DNA from: Streptomyces sp. NRRL F-4489
Lineage (GTDB): Bacteria; Actinomycetota; Actinomycetes; Streptomycetales; Streptomycetaceae
Direction of reading: 5' to 3'
DNA length: 64,000 nt
Assembly: GCF_001509485.1 (NCBI RefSeq)
Contig: NZ_LLZI01000268.1
Span: 1-64,000, forward strand
The translations under genes were made by a program, and so were the position numbers. Positions 24,515-33,165 of the stretch are shown here, in pieces. The notes beneath the pieces were generated by a model. That model saw only the letters and a list, made by a program, of their open reading frames with translations, ran no database searches and was not told the DNA's origin. The stretch's first letter is position 1. Each line of letters starts with the position of its first letter.

Positions 24515-25298
24515 GCTGGGAGCTGACCGACACGGTCTCCCCGGTCATGTACGAGGCGTAGTCCCCGGCCAGGAAGACGATCACGTTGGCCACCTCCCAC
24601 GGCTCCGCGTAGCGGCCGAACGCCTCCTTCTCGGTCAGCTCGGCCAGCAGCTCGGGGGTGGTGACCTTCACCAGGTGCGGGTGCATGGCCAGGCTCGGCG
24701 CGACCGCGTTGACCCGCACCCCGTAGTCGGCGGCCTCCACCGCGGCGCAGCGGGTCAGCGCCATCACCCCGGCCTTGGCGGCGGCGTAGTGGGCCTGGCC
24801 GCGCTGGGCGCGCCAGCCGATGACGGAGGCGTTGTTGACGATCACTCCGCCCTGTCCGGCGGCCTTCATCCGGCGCAGCGCGGCCCGGGTGCAGCGGAAG
24901 GTGCCGTTGAGGGTGACGTCGATGACCTTGTCCCACTGCTCGTCGGTCATCTCGGTCAGCTCGGCGGTGCCGCCCAGGCCGGCGTTGTTGACGACGATGT
25001 CCAGCCGGCCGTGGCGCTCCTCGGCGAGCGCGTACAGCGCCGCCACCTGCGCCTCGTCGGTCACGTCGCAGGGCAGCCCGGCGACCCGGTCGGCGCCGAA
25101 CTCCCCGGCCAGCGCGGCGGCGCTCTCCGCCAGCCGCCGGGCGTGCGCGTCGCCGATGACGATCCGGGCGCCCTCCTCCAGGAAGCGCCGCGCGGTCGCC
25201 CCGCCGATCCCGGCCCCGGCCGCGGCGGTGATCACCGCCGTCCGCCCCGCCAGCAGTTCGTGCCCGGCCACATACGCCGGCGCCCCGGACCCCGTCAT
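24507..25298 (-). CDS. ipdF: 5-hydroxy-HIP-CoA pathway SDR dehydrogenase
   Basis: Predicted 263-residue SDR with TAAAGAGIGGATARRF cofactor loop, NNAGLGG, NNASVIGW and catalytic YAAAK. In mycobacteria the SDR between kstR2 and fadE30 is IpdF (Rv3559c), which oxidises the 5-OH group in HIP side-chain beta-oxidation; the gene order here is identical. Start ATG 25298 overlaps the fadE30 stop (ATGA) and the 3' end overlaps kstR2 by 8 nt. Confidence 0.88.
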   Translation of the reverse strand: MTGSGAPAYVAGHELLAGRTAVITAAAGAGIGGATARRFLEEGARIVIGDAHARRLAESAAALAGEFGADRVAGLPCDVTDEAQVAALYALAEERHGRLDIVVNNAGLGGTAELTEMTDEQWDKVIDVTLNGTFRCTRAALRRMKAAGQGGVIVNNASVIGWRAQRGQAHYAAAKAGVMALTRCAAVEAADYGVRVNAVAPSLAMHPHLVKVTTPELLAELTEKEAFGRYAEPWEVANVIVFLAGDYASYMTGETVSVSSQHA

Positions 25299-26479
25299 GC
25301 CTTCGCCTCCTTCGGCAGGCCGAGCACCCGCTCGGCGATGATGTTGCGCTGGATCTCGTTGGAGCCCGCGTAGAGGGTGTCGGCGCGGGAGAAGAGGAAG
25401 AGCCGCTGCCAGTCGTCGAGGTCGTACGGCTCGCCGGCGGCGAGCAGGCCGCCGGCGCCGCAGACGTCCATGGCCAGTTCGCCCAGCTCGCGGTGCCAGG
25501 TCGCCCAGAAGATCTTGCCGATGGACGCCTCCGGGCCGGGCGCGCCGGCCGCGACGCCGTCCAGCATCCGCAGGGCGTTGCAGCGGATGGTTTCCAGGCC
25601 GATCCAGGCGCGGGCCAGCCGGTCGCGGATCAGCGGGTCGTCCACCGCGCCGTTCCGCCGGGCCAGCTCCATCAGCGCCTCCAGTTCGCGCCGGAAGCCG
25701 ACCTGCTGGCCGAGGGTGGACACCCCGCGCTCGAAGCCCAGCGTGGCCATCGCGATCCGCCAGCCGTCGCCGGGCGCGCCGACCACGTGCGGCGCCCGCG
25801 CCCCGTCGAAGAACACCTCGTTGAACTCCGAGGTGCCGGTGAGCTGGGTGATCGGCCGGATGTCGACACCGGGCTGGTCGAGCGGGACGAGGAGGTACGA
25901 CAGCCCCCGGTGGCGCGCCGACCCCGGTTCGGTGCGGGCGACGACGAAGCACCACTGGGACTCCTGGGCGAGCGAGGTCCAGATCTTCTGGCCGTCCACC
26001 ACCCACTCCCCGCGCTCCTCGTCCCAGGCGGCGCGGGTCCGGACGTTGGCCAGGTCCGAGCCGGCGTCCGGCTCGCTGTAGCCCTGGCACCACAGCTCCC
26101 GTACGGCGGCGATCTCCGGCAGGAAGCGGGCCCGCTGCTCGTCGGTGCCGAAGGCGATCAGGGTGGGGCCGAGGAGCTGCTCGCCGATGTGGTTGACCCG
26201 GGCGGGCGCGCCGGCCAGCGCGTACTCCTCGTGGAAGGCGACCTGCTGTTCCAGCGTGGCGCCGCGCCCGCCGTACTCCTCGGGCCAGCCGACGCAGGTC
26301 CAGCCGGCGGCGGCCATATGGCGTTCCCAGGCGAGGCGTTCGGCGAACGCCTCGTGTTCGCGGCCGGGGCCGCCGCGGCCGCGCAGGGCCGCGAACTCCC
26401 CGGTGAGGTTGGCCCGCAGCCAGCTGCGGATCTCGGTGCGGAAGCTCTCGACGGTGGTGGGGGCCTCGACGCTGCTCAT
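25295..26479 (-). CDS. fadE30: Acyl-CoA dehydrogenase FadE30
   Basis: Predicted 394-residue FAD acyl-CoA dehydrogenase that desaturates the propionyl-CoA side chain of (5-hydroxy-)HIP-CoA. Visible: WPEEYGGRGATLEQQV, WCQGYSEPDAGSDLANVRTRA (FAD/substrate strand), DGQKIWTSLAQESQWCFVVARTEP, and C-terminal YAGSNEIQRNIIAERVLG. It is the first gene of the fadE30-ipdF-kstR2-fadA6 minus-strand operon; its promoter faces the echA operon across a KstR2-type site. Assignment rests on family plus synteny with Rv3560c. Confidence 0.88.
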   Translation of the reverse strand: MSSVEAPTTVESFRTEIRSWLRANLTGEFAALRGRGGPGREHEAFAERLAWERHMAAAGWTCVGWPEEYGGRGATLEQQVAFHEEYALAGAPARVNHIGEQLLGPTLIAFGTDEQRARFLPEIAAVRELWCQGYSEPDAGSDLANVRTRAAWDEERGEWVVDGQKIWTSLAQESQWCFVVARTEPGSARHRGLSYLLVPLDQPGVDIRPITQLTGTSEFNEVFFDGARAPHVVGAPGDGWRIAMATLGFERGVSTLGQQVGFRRELEALMELARRNGAVDDPLIRDRLARAWIGLETIRCNALRMLDGVAAGAPGPEASIGKIFWATWHRELGELAMDVCGAGGLLAAGEPYDLDDWQRLFLFSRADTLYAGSNEIQRNIIAERVLGLPKEAKA

Positions 26480-26495
26480 GGCCGTACGTTAACCT

Positions 26496-26509
26496 ACCAA
26501 ACACTTGTT
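26496..26509. promoter_or_regulatory. KstR2-type operator, divergent fadE30/echA promoter
   Basis: ACCAAACACTTGTT fits AnCAAGnnCTTGnT except A for G at position 6. It sits inside the 20-bp imperfect palindrome CCTACCAAACACTTGTTAGG (26493-26512), in a 46-nt gap between two divergent starts, so a bound dimer would block both promoters. Confidence 0.75.
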
Positions 26510-26525
26510 AGGGAAGGAGTCGCCG

Positions 26526-27377
26526 ATGACCGCCGGTGAAGAGACGCCCGTGGTGCGCTACGTCCGGCAGGGCCCGGTCGCCACCGTCACCATGAACCGC
26601 CCGGACTACCGCAACGCCCAGAACTCCGCGATGACCTACGCCCTGGACCGCGCCTTCTACCGCGCCGCGGACGATGACGAGGTCAAGGTCGTGGTGCTGG
26701 CCGGCGAGGGCCGGCACTTCTCCGCCGGCCACGACATCGGCAGCCCCGGCCGGGACGCCCACCTCCCGTTCGACCGCAAGGCCGGACTGTGGTGGGACCA
26801 CTCGGACAAGGCCGGCGCGGAGAGCCGCTACGCCCGCGAGTCCGAGGTCTACCTCGGCATGTGCCGCCGCTGGCGGGAACTCCCCAAGCCGCTGATCGCC
26901 TCCGTGCAGGGGGCGTGCGTGGCCGGCGGGCTGATGCTCGCCTGGATCTGCGATCTGATCGTCGCCGCCGACGACGCCTTCTTCGCCGACCCGGTCGTCC
27001 GGATGGGCATCCCCGGCGTCGAATACTTCGCCCACCCGTGGGTGATGCCGCCGCGGATCGCCAAGGAGTTCCTCTACACCGGCGACCGGATGCCGGCCCG
27101 GCGGGCCTACGAACTGGGGTGGGTCAACCGCGTCGTACCGCGCGCCGAACTCACCGACCGCACACGGGAGTTGGCCGAGCGGATCGCCGAGATGCCGCGG
27201 ATGGGGCTGGCGCTGACCAAGCGCGCGGTCAACCAGGCCGAGGACCTCCAGGGCCTGCACCCGGGCCTGGACTCGGTCTTCGGACTGCACCACCTCGCGC
27301 ACGCGCACAACGCCGAGACCGCCCGGGACTCCCTCGGCGGGATGGACATCGCCAAGATGAAGGAGGCCGGTTCCTGA
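26526..27377 (+). CDS. Enoyl-CoA hydratase of the KstR2-type regulon
   Basis: Predicted 283 residues, crotonase fold: MNRPDYRNAQNSAMTYALDRAF, the oxyanion strand GEGRHFSAGHDIGS, and QGACVAGGLMLAWICDLIVA followed by FADPVVRMGIPGVEYFAHPW. ATG 26526 has AAGGAG at good distance. It overlaps the next fadE by one base (TGATG). Probably hydrates an enoyl-CoA in HIP side-chain or MOODA-CoA beta-oxidation; which step is not decided by sequence. Mycobacteria have fadD3 at this divergent position instead. Confidence 0.85.
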   Translation: MTAGEETPVVRYVRQGPVATVTMNRPDYRNAQNSAMTYALDRAFYRAADDDEVKVVVLAGEGRHFSAGHDIGSPGRDAHLPFDRKAGLWWDHSDKAGAESRYARESEVYLGMCRRWRELPKPLIASVQGACVAGGLMLAWICDLIVAADDAFFADPVVRMGIPGVEYFAHPWVMPPRIAKEFLYTGDRMPARRAYELGWVNRVVPRAELTDRTRELAERIAEMPRMGLALTKRAVNQAEDLQGLHPGLDSVFGLHHLAHAHNAETARDSLGGMDIAKMKEAGS

Positions 27378-28549
27378 TGGATCTGGACGCAAGCGAGGCC
27401 GACGCGGCGTTCCGGGCCGAGGCCCGCGCCTGGCTCGCCGCGCACGTGCCCGCGACGCCGCTGCCGTCGCTGGAGACCCGCGAGGGCTTCGCGGCGCACC
27501 GCGCGTGGGAGCGCCAACTCGCCGACGCCCGCTGGTCGGTGGTCTCCTGGCCCGAGGAGTACGGCGGCCGGGGCGCCTCCCTCTTCCAGTGGCTGATTTT
27601 CGAGGAGGAGTACTACGCGGCGGGCGCGCCCGGCCGGGTCAGCCAGAACGGCATCAACCTCCTCGCCCCCACCCTCTTCGAGCACGGCACCCCCGAGCAG
27701 CGCGCCCGGGTCCTCGGCCCGATGGCGACCGGCGAGGTGATCTGGGCCCAGGCGTGGTCCGAGCCGGAGGCCGGCTCCGACCTGGCGTCGCTGCGCTCGA
27801 CGGCGGTCCGGACCGACGGCGGCTGGCTGCTGAGCGGCCAGAAAACGTGGTCGTCCCGGGCCGCCTTCGCCGACCGCGCCTTCGGCCTGTTCCGCAGCGA
27901 GCCCGGCACGCCCCGGCCGCACCAGGGTCTGACCTATCTGATGTTCCCGCTCGACGCGCCCGGTGTGACGGTCCGCCCGATCGGCCGGCTGGACGGCAAA
28001 CCGGCCTTCGCCGAGCTCTTCCTCGACGAGGTCTTCGTCCCCGACGAGGACGTCATCGGCGAGCCGGGCCAGGGCTGGCGGGTGGCGATGAGCACCGCCG
28101 GCAACGAACGCGGCCTGACCCTGCGCAGCCCGGGCCGCTTCACCGCCGCCGCCGACCGGCTCACCGCCCTGTGGCGGGAGGCGGCGGACCCGGCGGACAC
28201 CGCGCTGCGCGACCGGGTCGCCGACGCGGTGATCGGCGCCCGCGCCTACCAGCTGTTCACCTACGCCACCGCCTCCCGCCTCGCGGACGGGGCGGGCGTC
28301 GGCGCCGAGTCCAGCCTCAACAAGGTCTTCTGGTCCGAACTGGACATCGCCCTGCACGAGACCGCCCTGGACCTGCTCGGCCCCGCCGGCACCCTCGCCG
28401 ACGACGCCGACGAGGCCCCGGCGCACGGCGGCTGGGCCGAGGGCTACACCTTCTCCCTCGCCGGCCCCGTCTACGCCGGCACCAACGAGATCCAGCGCAA
28501 CATCATCGCCGAGCGGCTGCTCGGCCTGCCGAAGGAGGCCCGGGGATGA
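27377..28549 (+). CDS. Acyl-CoA dehydrogenase, FadE31-like
   Basis: Predicted 390 residues with complete ACAD architecture: WPEEYGGRGASLFQWLIFEEEY, WAQAWSEPEAGSDLASLRSTA, GQKTWSSRAAFADRAFGLFRSE and YAGTNEIQRNIIAERLLGLPKEARG. It is followed by a shorter ACAD gene. In mycobacteria FadE31, FadE32 and FadE33 form heteromeric dehydrogenases acting late in HIP-ring degradation, and the trio here (390, 327 and 358 residues) has the same size pattern. Confidence 0.8.
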   Translation: MDLDASEADAAFRAEARAWLAAHVPATPLPSLETREGFAAHRAWERQLADARWSVVSWPEEYGGRGASLFQWLIFEEEYYAAGAPGRVSQNGINLLAPTLFEHGTPEQRARVLGPMATGEVIWAQAWSEPEAGSDLASLRSTAVRTDGGWLLSGQKTWSSRAAFADRAFGLFRSEPGTPRPHQGLTYLMFPLDAPGVTVRPIGRLDGKPAFAELFLDEVFVPDEDVIGEPGQGWRVAMSTAGNERGLTLRSPGRFTAAADRLTALWREAADPADTALRDRVADAVIGARAYQLFTYATASRLADGAGVGAESSLNKVFWSELDIALHETALDLLGPAGTLADDADEAPAHGGWAEGYTFSLAGPVYAGTNEIQRNIIAERLLGLPKEARG

Positions 28550-28613
28550 GGGTCAACTGCCGTACGGACAGGGGCCTTTCCGGGCCCGGCGGCTTCTGCG
28601 AAGGGCGGCTGCC

Positions 28614-29597
28614 ATGCGGTTCCTGCTGAGCGCGGAGCAGCGGGACTTCGCCCGTACGCTGGACGCCCTGCTGGGCGCGGCCGGCACCCCGGCCGCCGCC
28701 CGCGCCTGGGCCGCCGGCGAGCACAAGCCGGGCCGCGATCTGTGGGCCCGGCTCGCGGAGACCGGGGTGTTCGCCCTCGCGGCCCCCGAGGAGTACGACG
28801 GGATGGGCCCGCTGCCCCTCGAACTCGCCGTCGCCTTCACGGAGTTGGGGCGCCATGCGGTGCCCGGTCCGCTGGTGGAGACGGCCGCCGCCGCGGTCTT
28901 CCTGCACCGGCTCGGCGACCGCGCGGCGGCCGCCGCCTGGCTGCCGCGGATCGCCGCCGGTGACGCGCTCGTCGGCCTGTGCGCCGACGGGGCCCCGTAC
29001 GCCCTGGACGCCGACGCCGCCGACACGGTCTTCGTCGTCCGGGGCGACACGGTGTGCACCACCGAGGCGCACGGCCCCGTACAGCCCGCCCTCGACCCGG
29101 TGCGGCGGCTCTCCCGGCCGCTCGGCGGGACGGTCCTGGCCCGCGGCCCGGAGGTCACCGCGGCGGCCGGCCACGCCACCGACCTGGCCCGGCTGCTCAC
29201 CGCCGCGCAGGCGCTCGGCACCGGCCGGGCCCTGCTGGACTCGACCGTGGCCTATGTGCGGCAGCGCACCCAGTTCGGGCGCGCGATCGGCTCGTTCCAG
29301 GCGGTCAAGCACCGGCTCGCGGACACCCTGATCGGGTTGGAGTTCGCCCAGCCGCTGGTGCACGCGGCGGCCCTGACCCTGGCGGCCGGCGCGCCCTCGG
29401 CCGGGGCGGAGGCCGCGGCGGCCAAGGCGGCGGCGGGCGAGGCGTGCTACGCGGCGGCGCGCACCGCGCTCCAGCTGCACGGCGCGGTCGGCTACACCGA
29501 CGAACCGGACCTGTCCCTGTGGATCCGCAAGGCCCGCCCGCTCCGGGACGCCTGGGGCACCCCGGCCGAGTGCCGGGCCCGGGTCCTGGCCGGATAA
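28614..29597 (+). CDS. Short acyl-CoA dehydrogenase subunit, FadE32-like
   Basis: Predicted 327 residues. It starts MRFLLSAEQRDFARTLDALLG, and ends with TVAYVRQRTQFGRAIGSFQAVKHRLAD and the C-terminal helix ALQLHGAVGYTDEPDLSLWIRKA, typical of the shorter partner in actinobacterial alpha2beta2 ACADs (about 320 residues). The middle domain is poorly conserved, with no clear FAD-strand motif like that of FadE30, consistent with a subunit that needs a partner. Sixty-four nt separate it from the preceding fadE, same direction. Confidence 0.78.
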   Translation: MRFLLSAEQRDFARTLDALLGAAGTPAAARAWAAGEHKPGRDLWARLAETGVFALAAPEEYDGMGPLPLELAVAFTELGRHAVPGPLVETAAAAVFLHRLGDRAAAAAWLPRIAAGDALVGLCADGAPYALDADAADTVFVVRGDTVCTTEAHGPVQPALDPVRRLSRPLGGTVLARGPEVTAAAGHATDLARLLTAAQALGTGRALLDSTVAYVRQRTQFGRAIGSFQAVKHRLADTLIGLEFAQPLVHAAALTLAAGAPSAGAEAAAAKAAAGEACYAAARTALQLHGAVGYTDEPDLSLWIRKARPLRDAWGTPAECRARVLAG

Positions 29598-29614
29598 CCG
29601 GCAGTCCGGGCACC

Positions 29615-29663
29615 AGCGCGGCCCCGGGCCGCCGGATCACCTCCGGCGGCCCGGGGCCGCGCT
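29615..29663. terminator. Strong bidirectional terminator
   Basis: A perfect 22-bp stem (29615-29636 with 29642-29663) with a 5-nt loop TCACC lies between two convergent acyl-CoA dehydrogenase genes. The A/T-rich CTATATACG follows on the plus side. Confidence 0.75.
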
Positions 29664-29676
29664 ATATACGCCGTTT

Positions 29677-30753
29677 TCAAGCTACTTGACGTGACGTCAG
29701 GTCCAGCTCGGCGGCCAGCCGACCGCGATGGGCGGCCGGGGACCCCAGGAGCTGGGCACTGCCGTGGGCCCGCTTGAAGTAGCGGTGGGCGTCGTGCTCC
29801 CAGGTGATGCCGATCCCGCCGTGCAGCTGGATCATCTCCCCGGCCACCGCCGAGAACGCCTCCGAGCAGGCCGACTTGGCGGCCGCCGCGCAGCGGGCCA
29901 GGCCCTCCCCGCCGCCCTCCCCCGCGGCCTCGTACGCGGCGCCCAGCGCGATCGACCGGGCCGCCTCCACCTGGACGTAGGCGTCCGCCAGCCGGTGCTT
30001 GACGGCCTGGAAGGAGCCGATCGGCCGCCCGAACTGCACCCGCTCCTTGGCGTAGGCGACGGTCAGCTCCAGGCAGCGCTCGGCCGCGCCGACCTGTTCG
30101 GCGGCGAGCGCCACGCACCCCAGGTCCCGTACGCGGGCCAGCACCCGCTCGCCGTCGCCGTCCGCGCCCAGCAGCCGGCCCTCGGCGCTGTCCAGGACCA
30201 CCCGGGCCTGCGGGCGGGTGGTGTCCATCGGCACCAGCCGCTCGCGGCGGACGCCGGGTCCGCCGGCCGGGACGTGGAAGAGGGAGACGCCGGCGGCGGT
30301 GCGGGCGGCCACCACCAGCACATCGGCGTCCGCGCCGTCCAGGACGTGGTCCTTGGCACCGGAGAGCCGCCAGCCGCCGTCCGGTCCCGGGCGGGCGGTG
30401 GCGCGTACGGTGGACGGCTCCCACGAACCGTCCTCGGCCCAGGCCAGCGCGCCCACGGAGGTGCCCTCGGCCAGCCCGGGCAGCAGCGCGGTGTCGCCGG
30501 TGGCGAGCAGGGCATGGGTGGTCAGGACCGCGGACCCGAGGAACGGTACGGGGGTCAGCGCCCGGCCCAGCTCCTCCATCACCACATGGATCTCCAGCGG
30601 ACCGCAGCCCGCGCCGCCGTGCTCCTCGGGGACGGCCAGTCCGGCCGCGCCGATCTGCCCGGTGAGCGGGCCCCAGGCGTCCGGGCCGGGGTTCCTGGCC
30701 AGCAACTGCCGTACCGCGGCGCGGAGTTCCTCCTGTTCGCCGGTCGGTCTCAT
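29677..30753 (-). CDS. Acyl-CoA dehydrogenase subunit, FadE33-like
   Basis: Predicted 358 residues; VPEEHGGAGCGPLEIHVVMEELGRAL, SGAKDHVLDGADADVLVVAAR, ERVQFGRPIGSFQAVKHRLAD and MIQLHGGIGITWEHDAHRYFKRA are visible. It is translationally coupled to fadD3 (ATGA overlap at 30750-30753), recalling the mycobacterial fadD3-fadE31-fadE32-fadE33 series. Likely partner of the 327-residue subunit although it is on the other strand. Confidence 0.8.
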   Translation of the reverse strand: MRPTGEQEELRAAVRQLLARNPGPDAWGPLTGQIGAAGLAVPEEHGGAGCGPLEIHVVMEELGRALTPVPFLGSAVLTTHALLATGDTALLPGLAEGTSVGALAWAEDGSWEPSTVRATARPGPDGGWRLSGAKDHVLDGADADVLVVAARTAAGVSLFHVPAGGPGVRRERLVPMDTTRPQARVVLDSAEGRLLGADGDGERVLARVRDLGCVALAAEQVGAAERCLELTVAYAKERVQFGRPIGSFQAVKHRLADAYVQVEAARSIALGAAYEAAGEGGGEGLARCAAAAKSACSEAFSAVAGEMIQLHGGIGITWEHDAHRYFKRAHGSAQLLGSPAAHRGRLAAELDLTSRQVA

Positions 30754-32396
30754 CCGCCGTTCCTCCCTTCGTTCCGGGCCGTCCGGCGCAGTTCGCCCTT
30801 GAGGACCTTGCCGCCGGCGTTGCGCGGCAGTTCCGGGACGAGGTGGTAGCGCCGGGGCACCTTGAAGTTGGCGAGCCGTTCGCGGGCCCACCGGTTCAGT
30901 TCCCCCGGATCGGGTGCGCTGCCCGCCGCGGGGACGACGAATGCCACCCCGACCTCGCCGAGCCGGGCGTCCGGCGCGCCGACCACGGCGACGTCGGCGA
31001 TCTCCGGATGGCCGCGCAGCACCCGTTCCACCTCGGCCGGATAGGCGTTGAAGCCGCCGACGACGTACATGTCCTTGAGGCGGTCGGTGAGGGTGAGGAA
31101 GCCGCGGTCGTCGAGGACGCCGACGTCGCCGGTGTGCAGCCAGCCGTCCGGGTCGACGGCGGCGGCGGTGGCGGCCGGGTCGTCGAGGTAGCCGGGCATG
31201 ACGTGGTAGCCGCGGACCACCACCTCGCCCGGTTCGCCGGGCGGCAGCGGCCGGCCGGCGGGGTCCACGATCCGCAGTTCGGTGCCGGGCAGCGGCAGTC
31301 CGACGGTGTGCGCGAGGGTTTCCGCGTCGGCGTCGGTCGGGCAGACGGTGACCACGCCGGCGGACTCGGTCAGCCCGTAGGCGGTGAACACGTCCGGGAT
31401 GCCCAGCTGCTCGCGGATCTGCACGACGAGTTCGGCCGGCACGAGGGCGGCGCCGGTGCCGGCCAGCCGCAGCGAGCTGAGCCGGTGCCGGGCCCGGTCG
31501 GGGTGGTTGAGCAGGCCGTGGAAGACGGTCGGCGGGCCCATCAGGACGCTGACCCGCTCCTCGGCGGTGCGGCGCAGGATCCGGTCGGCGTCGTAGACCG
31601 CCTCGGGCAGCATGGTGGCGCCGCGCAGCAGGCAGGCCAGCACCCCGGCCTTGTAGCCGAAGGTGTGGAAGAAGGGGTTGACCAGCAGATAGCGGTCCCC
31701 GGGGCGCAGGGTCACCAGCCGCGCCCAGGCGTCGAAGACCCGCATGGTCTGGCCGTGGGTGGCCAGTACGCCCTTGGGGCGGCCGGTGGTGCCGGAGGTG
31801 AAGAGGATGTCGGCCAGGTCGTCCGGGCGGACGGCGGCGGTGCGGGCGGCGAGTTCGGCGTCGCCGACGCGGTGGCCGGCGGCGAGGTAGTCGGCGTAGG
31901 ACAGGGTGCCGGGGCGGGCGGGCCGGCCGGGCGGCCCGTCGTCGCGGAGCACCACGGTGCCGCGCAGCCCGCCCAGGTCCTCCCCGGAGTCGTGCAGCAG
32001 ATCGTCGTAGTCGCAGCCGAGGAAGCCGCGCGCGGTGAAGAGGCGGGTGGCGCCGCTGCGGCGGATGATGTCGGCGGCCTCGGCGGCTTTGTAGCGGGTG
32101 TTGAGGGGTACGAGGACGGCGCCTACGGACACCGCCCCGAGGACGGCGGTGATCCACTGGCGGCTGTTGGGTGCCCAGACGGCGATCCGGTCGCCGTGCC
32201 GGATGCCGTGGGCTACGGCGGCACGGGCGGCGGCGGTGATCTCGGCGGCCAACTGGGCGAAGGTCCAGCGGACTTCGCCGTCGGCCAGTGCTTCCCGGTC
32301 GCCGTGAACGCGGGCGGCGTGGGCGGCGAGCGCCGCGACGGTTTCCGGTGCCGCCGGCTGCGGCGGCTCGTGTGAGTGGTGGTGTGCCCAGGTCAT
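30750..32396 (-). CDS. fadD3: HIP-CoA synthetase
   Basis: Predicted 548-residue acyl-CoA ligase (ANL family). FadD3 activates HIP to HIP-CoA and commits it to ring C/D degradation. Motifs in order: P-loop FTSGTTGRPKGV, YGLTESAG, WLHTGDVG, and the A8/A10 hinge and lysine regions DRLKDMYVVGGFNAYPAEVE and GGKVLKGELRR. Slightly longer than M. tuberculosis FadD3 (503). Promoter region 32397-32490 contains a lone CTTG half-site, not a full KstR2 palindrome. Confidence 0.88.
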   Translation of the reverse strand: MTWAHHHSHEPPQPAAPETVAALAAHAARVHGDREALADGEVRWTFAQLAAEITAAARAAVAHGIRHGDRIAVWAPNSRQWITAVLGAVSVGAVLVPLNTRYKAAEAADIIRRSGATRLFTARGFLGCDYDDLLHDSGEDLGGLRGTVVLRDDGPPGRPARPGTLSYADYLAAGHRVGDAELAARTAAVRPDDLADILFTSGTTGRPKGVLATHGQTMRVFDAWARLVTLRPGDRYLLVNPFFHTFGYKAGVLACLLRGATMLPEAVYDADRILRRTAEERVSVLMGPPTVFHGLLNHPDRARHRLSSLRLAGTGAALVPAELVVQIREQLGIPDVFTAYGLTESAGVVTVCPTDADAETLAHTVGLPLPGTELRIVDPAGRPLPPGEPGEVVVRGYHVMPGYLDDPAATAAAVDPDGWLHTGDVGVLDDRGFLTLTDRLKDMYVVGGFNAYPAEVERVLRGHPEIADVAVVGAPDARLGEVGVAFVVPAAGSAPDPGELNRWARERLANFKVPRRYHLVPELPRNAGGKVLKGELRRTARNEGRNGG

Positions 32397-32495
32397 TGGC
32401 CCTCCCGCTCCCTTGCTCGGAGGTGGCGGCGGCTGCGATGCGGTGCCGCCTACTTGACGTGCGGACGTGGCCGGTATCCAATCACAGTGTTTCTG

Positions 32496-32522
32496 TTAGG
32501 CATATACCTAGTAGAAATAGTC
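32496..32522 (+). promoter_or_regulatory. 27-bp PadR-module element, copy 1
   Basis: A 27-bp AT-rich sequence with core CCTAGTAGAAATAGTC lies 31 nt upstream of the flavin reductase start. It matches 33780-33806 at 23 of 27 positions. Its low GC in a GC-rich genome and its occurrence only at the two promoters of this module make it a candidate operator for the PadR protein encoded between them. Confidence 0.6.
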
Positions 32523-32553
32523 CGGAGAAAAACTCCACTCCCGGGAGGCCGAT

Positions 32554-33165
32554 ATGCCCGCCTTCACCCCGTCCACCACCGCCCCCACCGTCCCGTTCGA
32601 CGACACCGCGATGCGCGAGGCGCTCAGCCGCTTCTGCACCGGCGTGGCCGTGATCACCGCCCGCCGGCCCGACGGCAGCCCGGTGGGGATGGCCGTCCAG
32701 TCCTTCTCCTCGGTCTCCCTGGACCCGCCGCTGGTCTGCTTCTGCCCGGCCCTGACCTCCACGACCTGGCCGGCGATCAGCGAGGCCGGGCGGTTCGCGG
32801 TCAACGTCCTGGCCGCCGACCAGCAGGAGCTGTGCCGGCAGTTCGCGGTGACCGGCGGCGACAAGTTCCACGGCGTGGACTGGCGGTCCGGCGTCAACGG
32901 CGCCCCGCTGCTCACCGCGGCGCTCGCCACCCTCGAATGCGAGCTGGTGGACGCGCTGCCCGGCGGCGACCACCTGATCGCGCTCGGCCGGGTCACCGCG
33001 CTCACCCCGCCGGAGCGGCTGCGCGAGACCGGCCCGCTGCTCTACTTCCGGCGCACCTACGGGCGCCTGCGCCCCGCGTCGCCGGCCTCGCCGGCACCCT
33101 CCGCGGCCGCCATCTCATCCAGGTCGGCCAGCATCGCGTCGGCGAGGTCGCGCTCGGAGGCGTAG
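32554..33165 (+). CDS. Flavin reductase (HsaB/HpaC family) of the LLM module
   Basis: Predicted 203 residues. The core resembles HsaB: RFCTGVAVITARRPDGSPVGMAVQSFSSVSLDPPLV, then DHLIALGRVTAL and GPLLYFRRTYG. It would reduce free FMN/FAD with NAD(P)H for the nearby luciferase-like monooxygenase. GAGGCC just upstream of ATG 32554. The last ~35 residues (Ala/Ser-rich) are encoded antisense to the PadR gene; the two convergent frames overlap by 109 nt, which is unusual. Confidence 0.82.
   Translation: MPAFTPSTTAPTVPFDDTAMREALSRFCTGVAVITARRPDGSPVGMAVQSFSSVSLDPPLVCFCPALTSTTWPAISEAGRFAVNVLAADQQELCRQFAVTGGDKFHGVDWRSGVNGAPLLTAALATLECELVDALPGGDHLIALGRVTALTPPERLRETGPLLYFRRTYGRLRPASPASPAPSAAAISSRSASIASARSRSEA

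Noticed and set aside
29677..29700. TCAAG-N3-CTTGA palindrome resembling a KstR2 site
   Set aside because: Spacer is 3 rather than 2 nt and it lies in the coding end of a gene between convergent units, not at a promoter.
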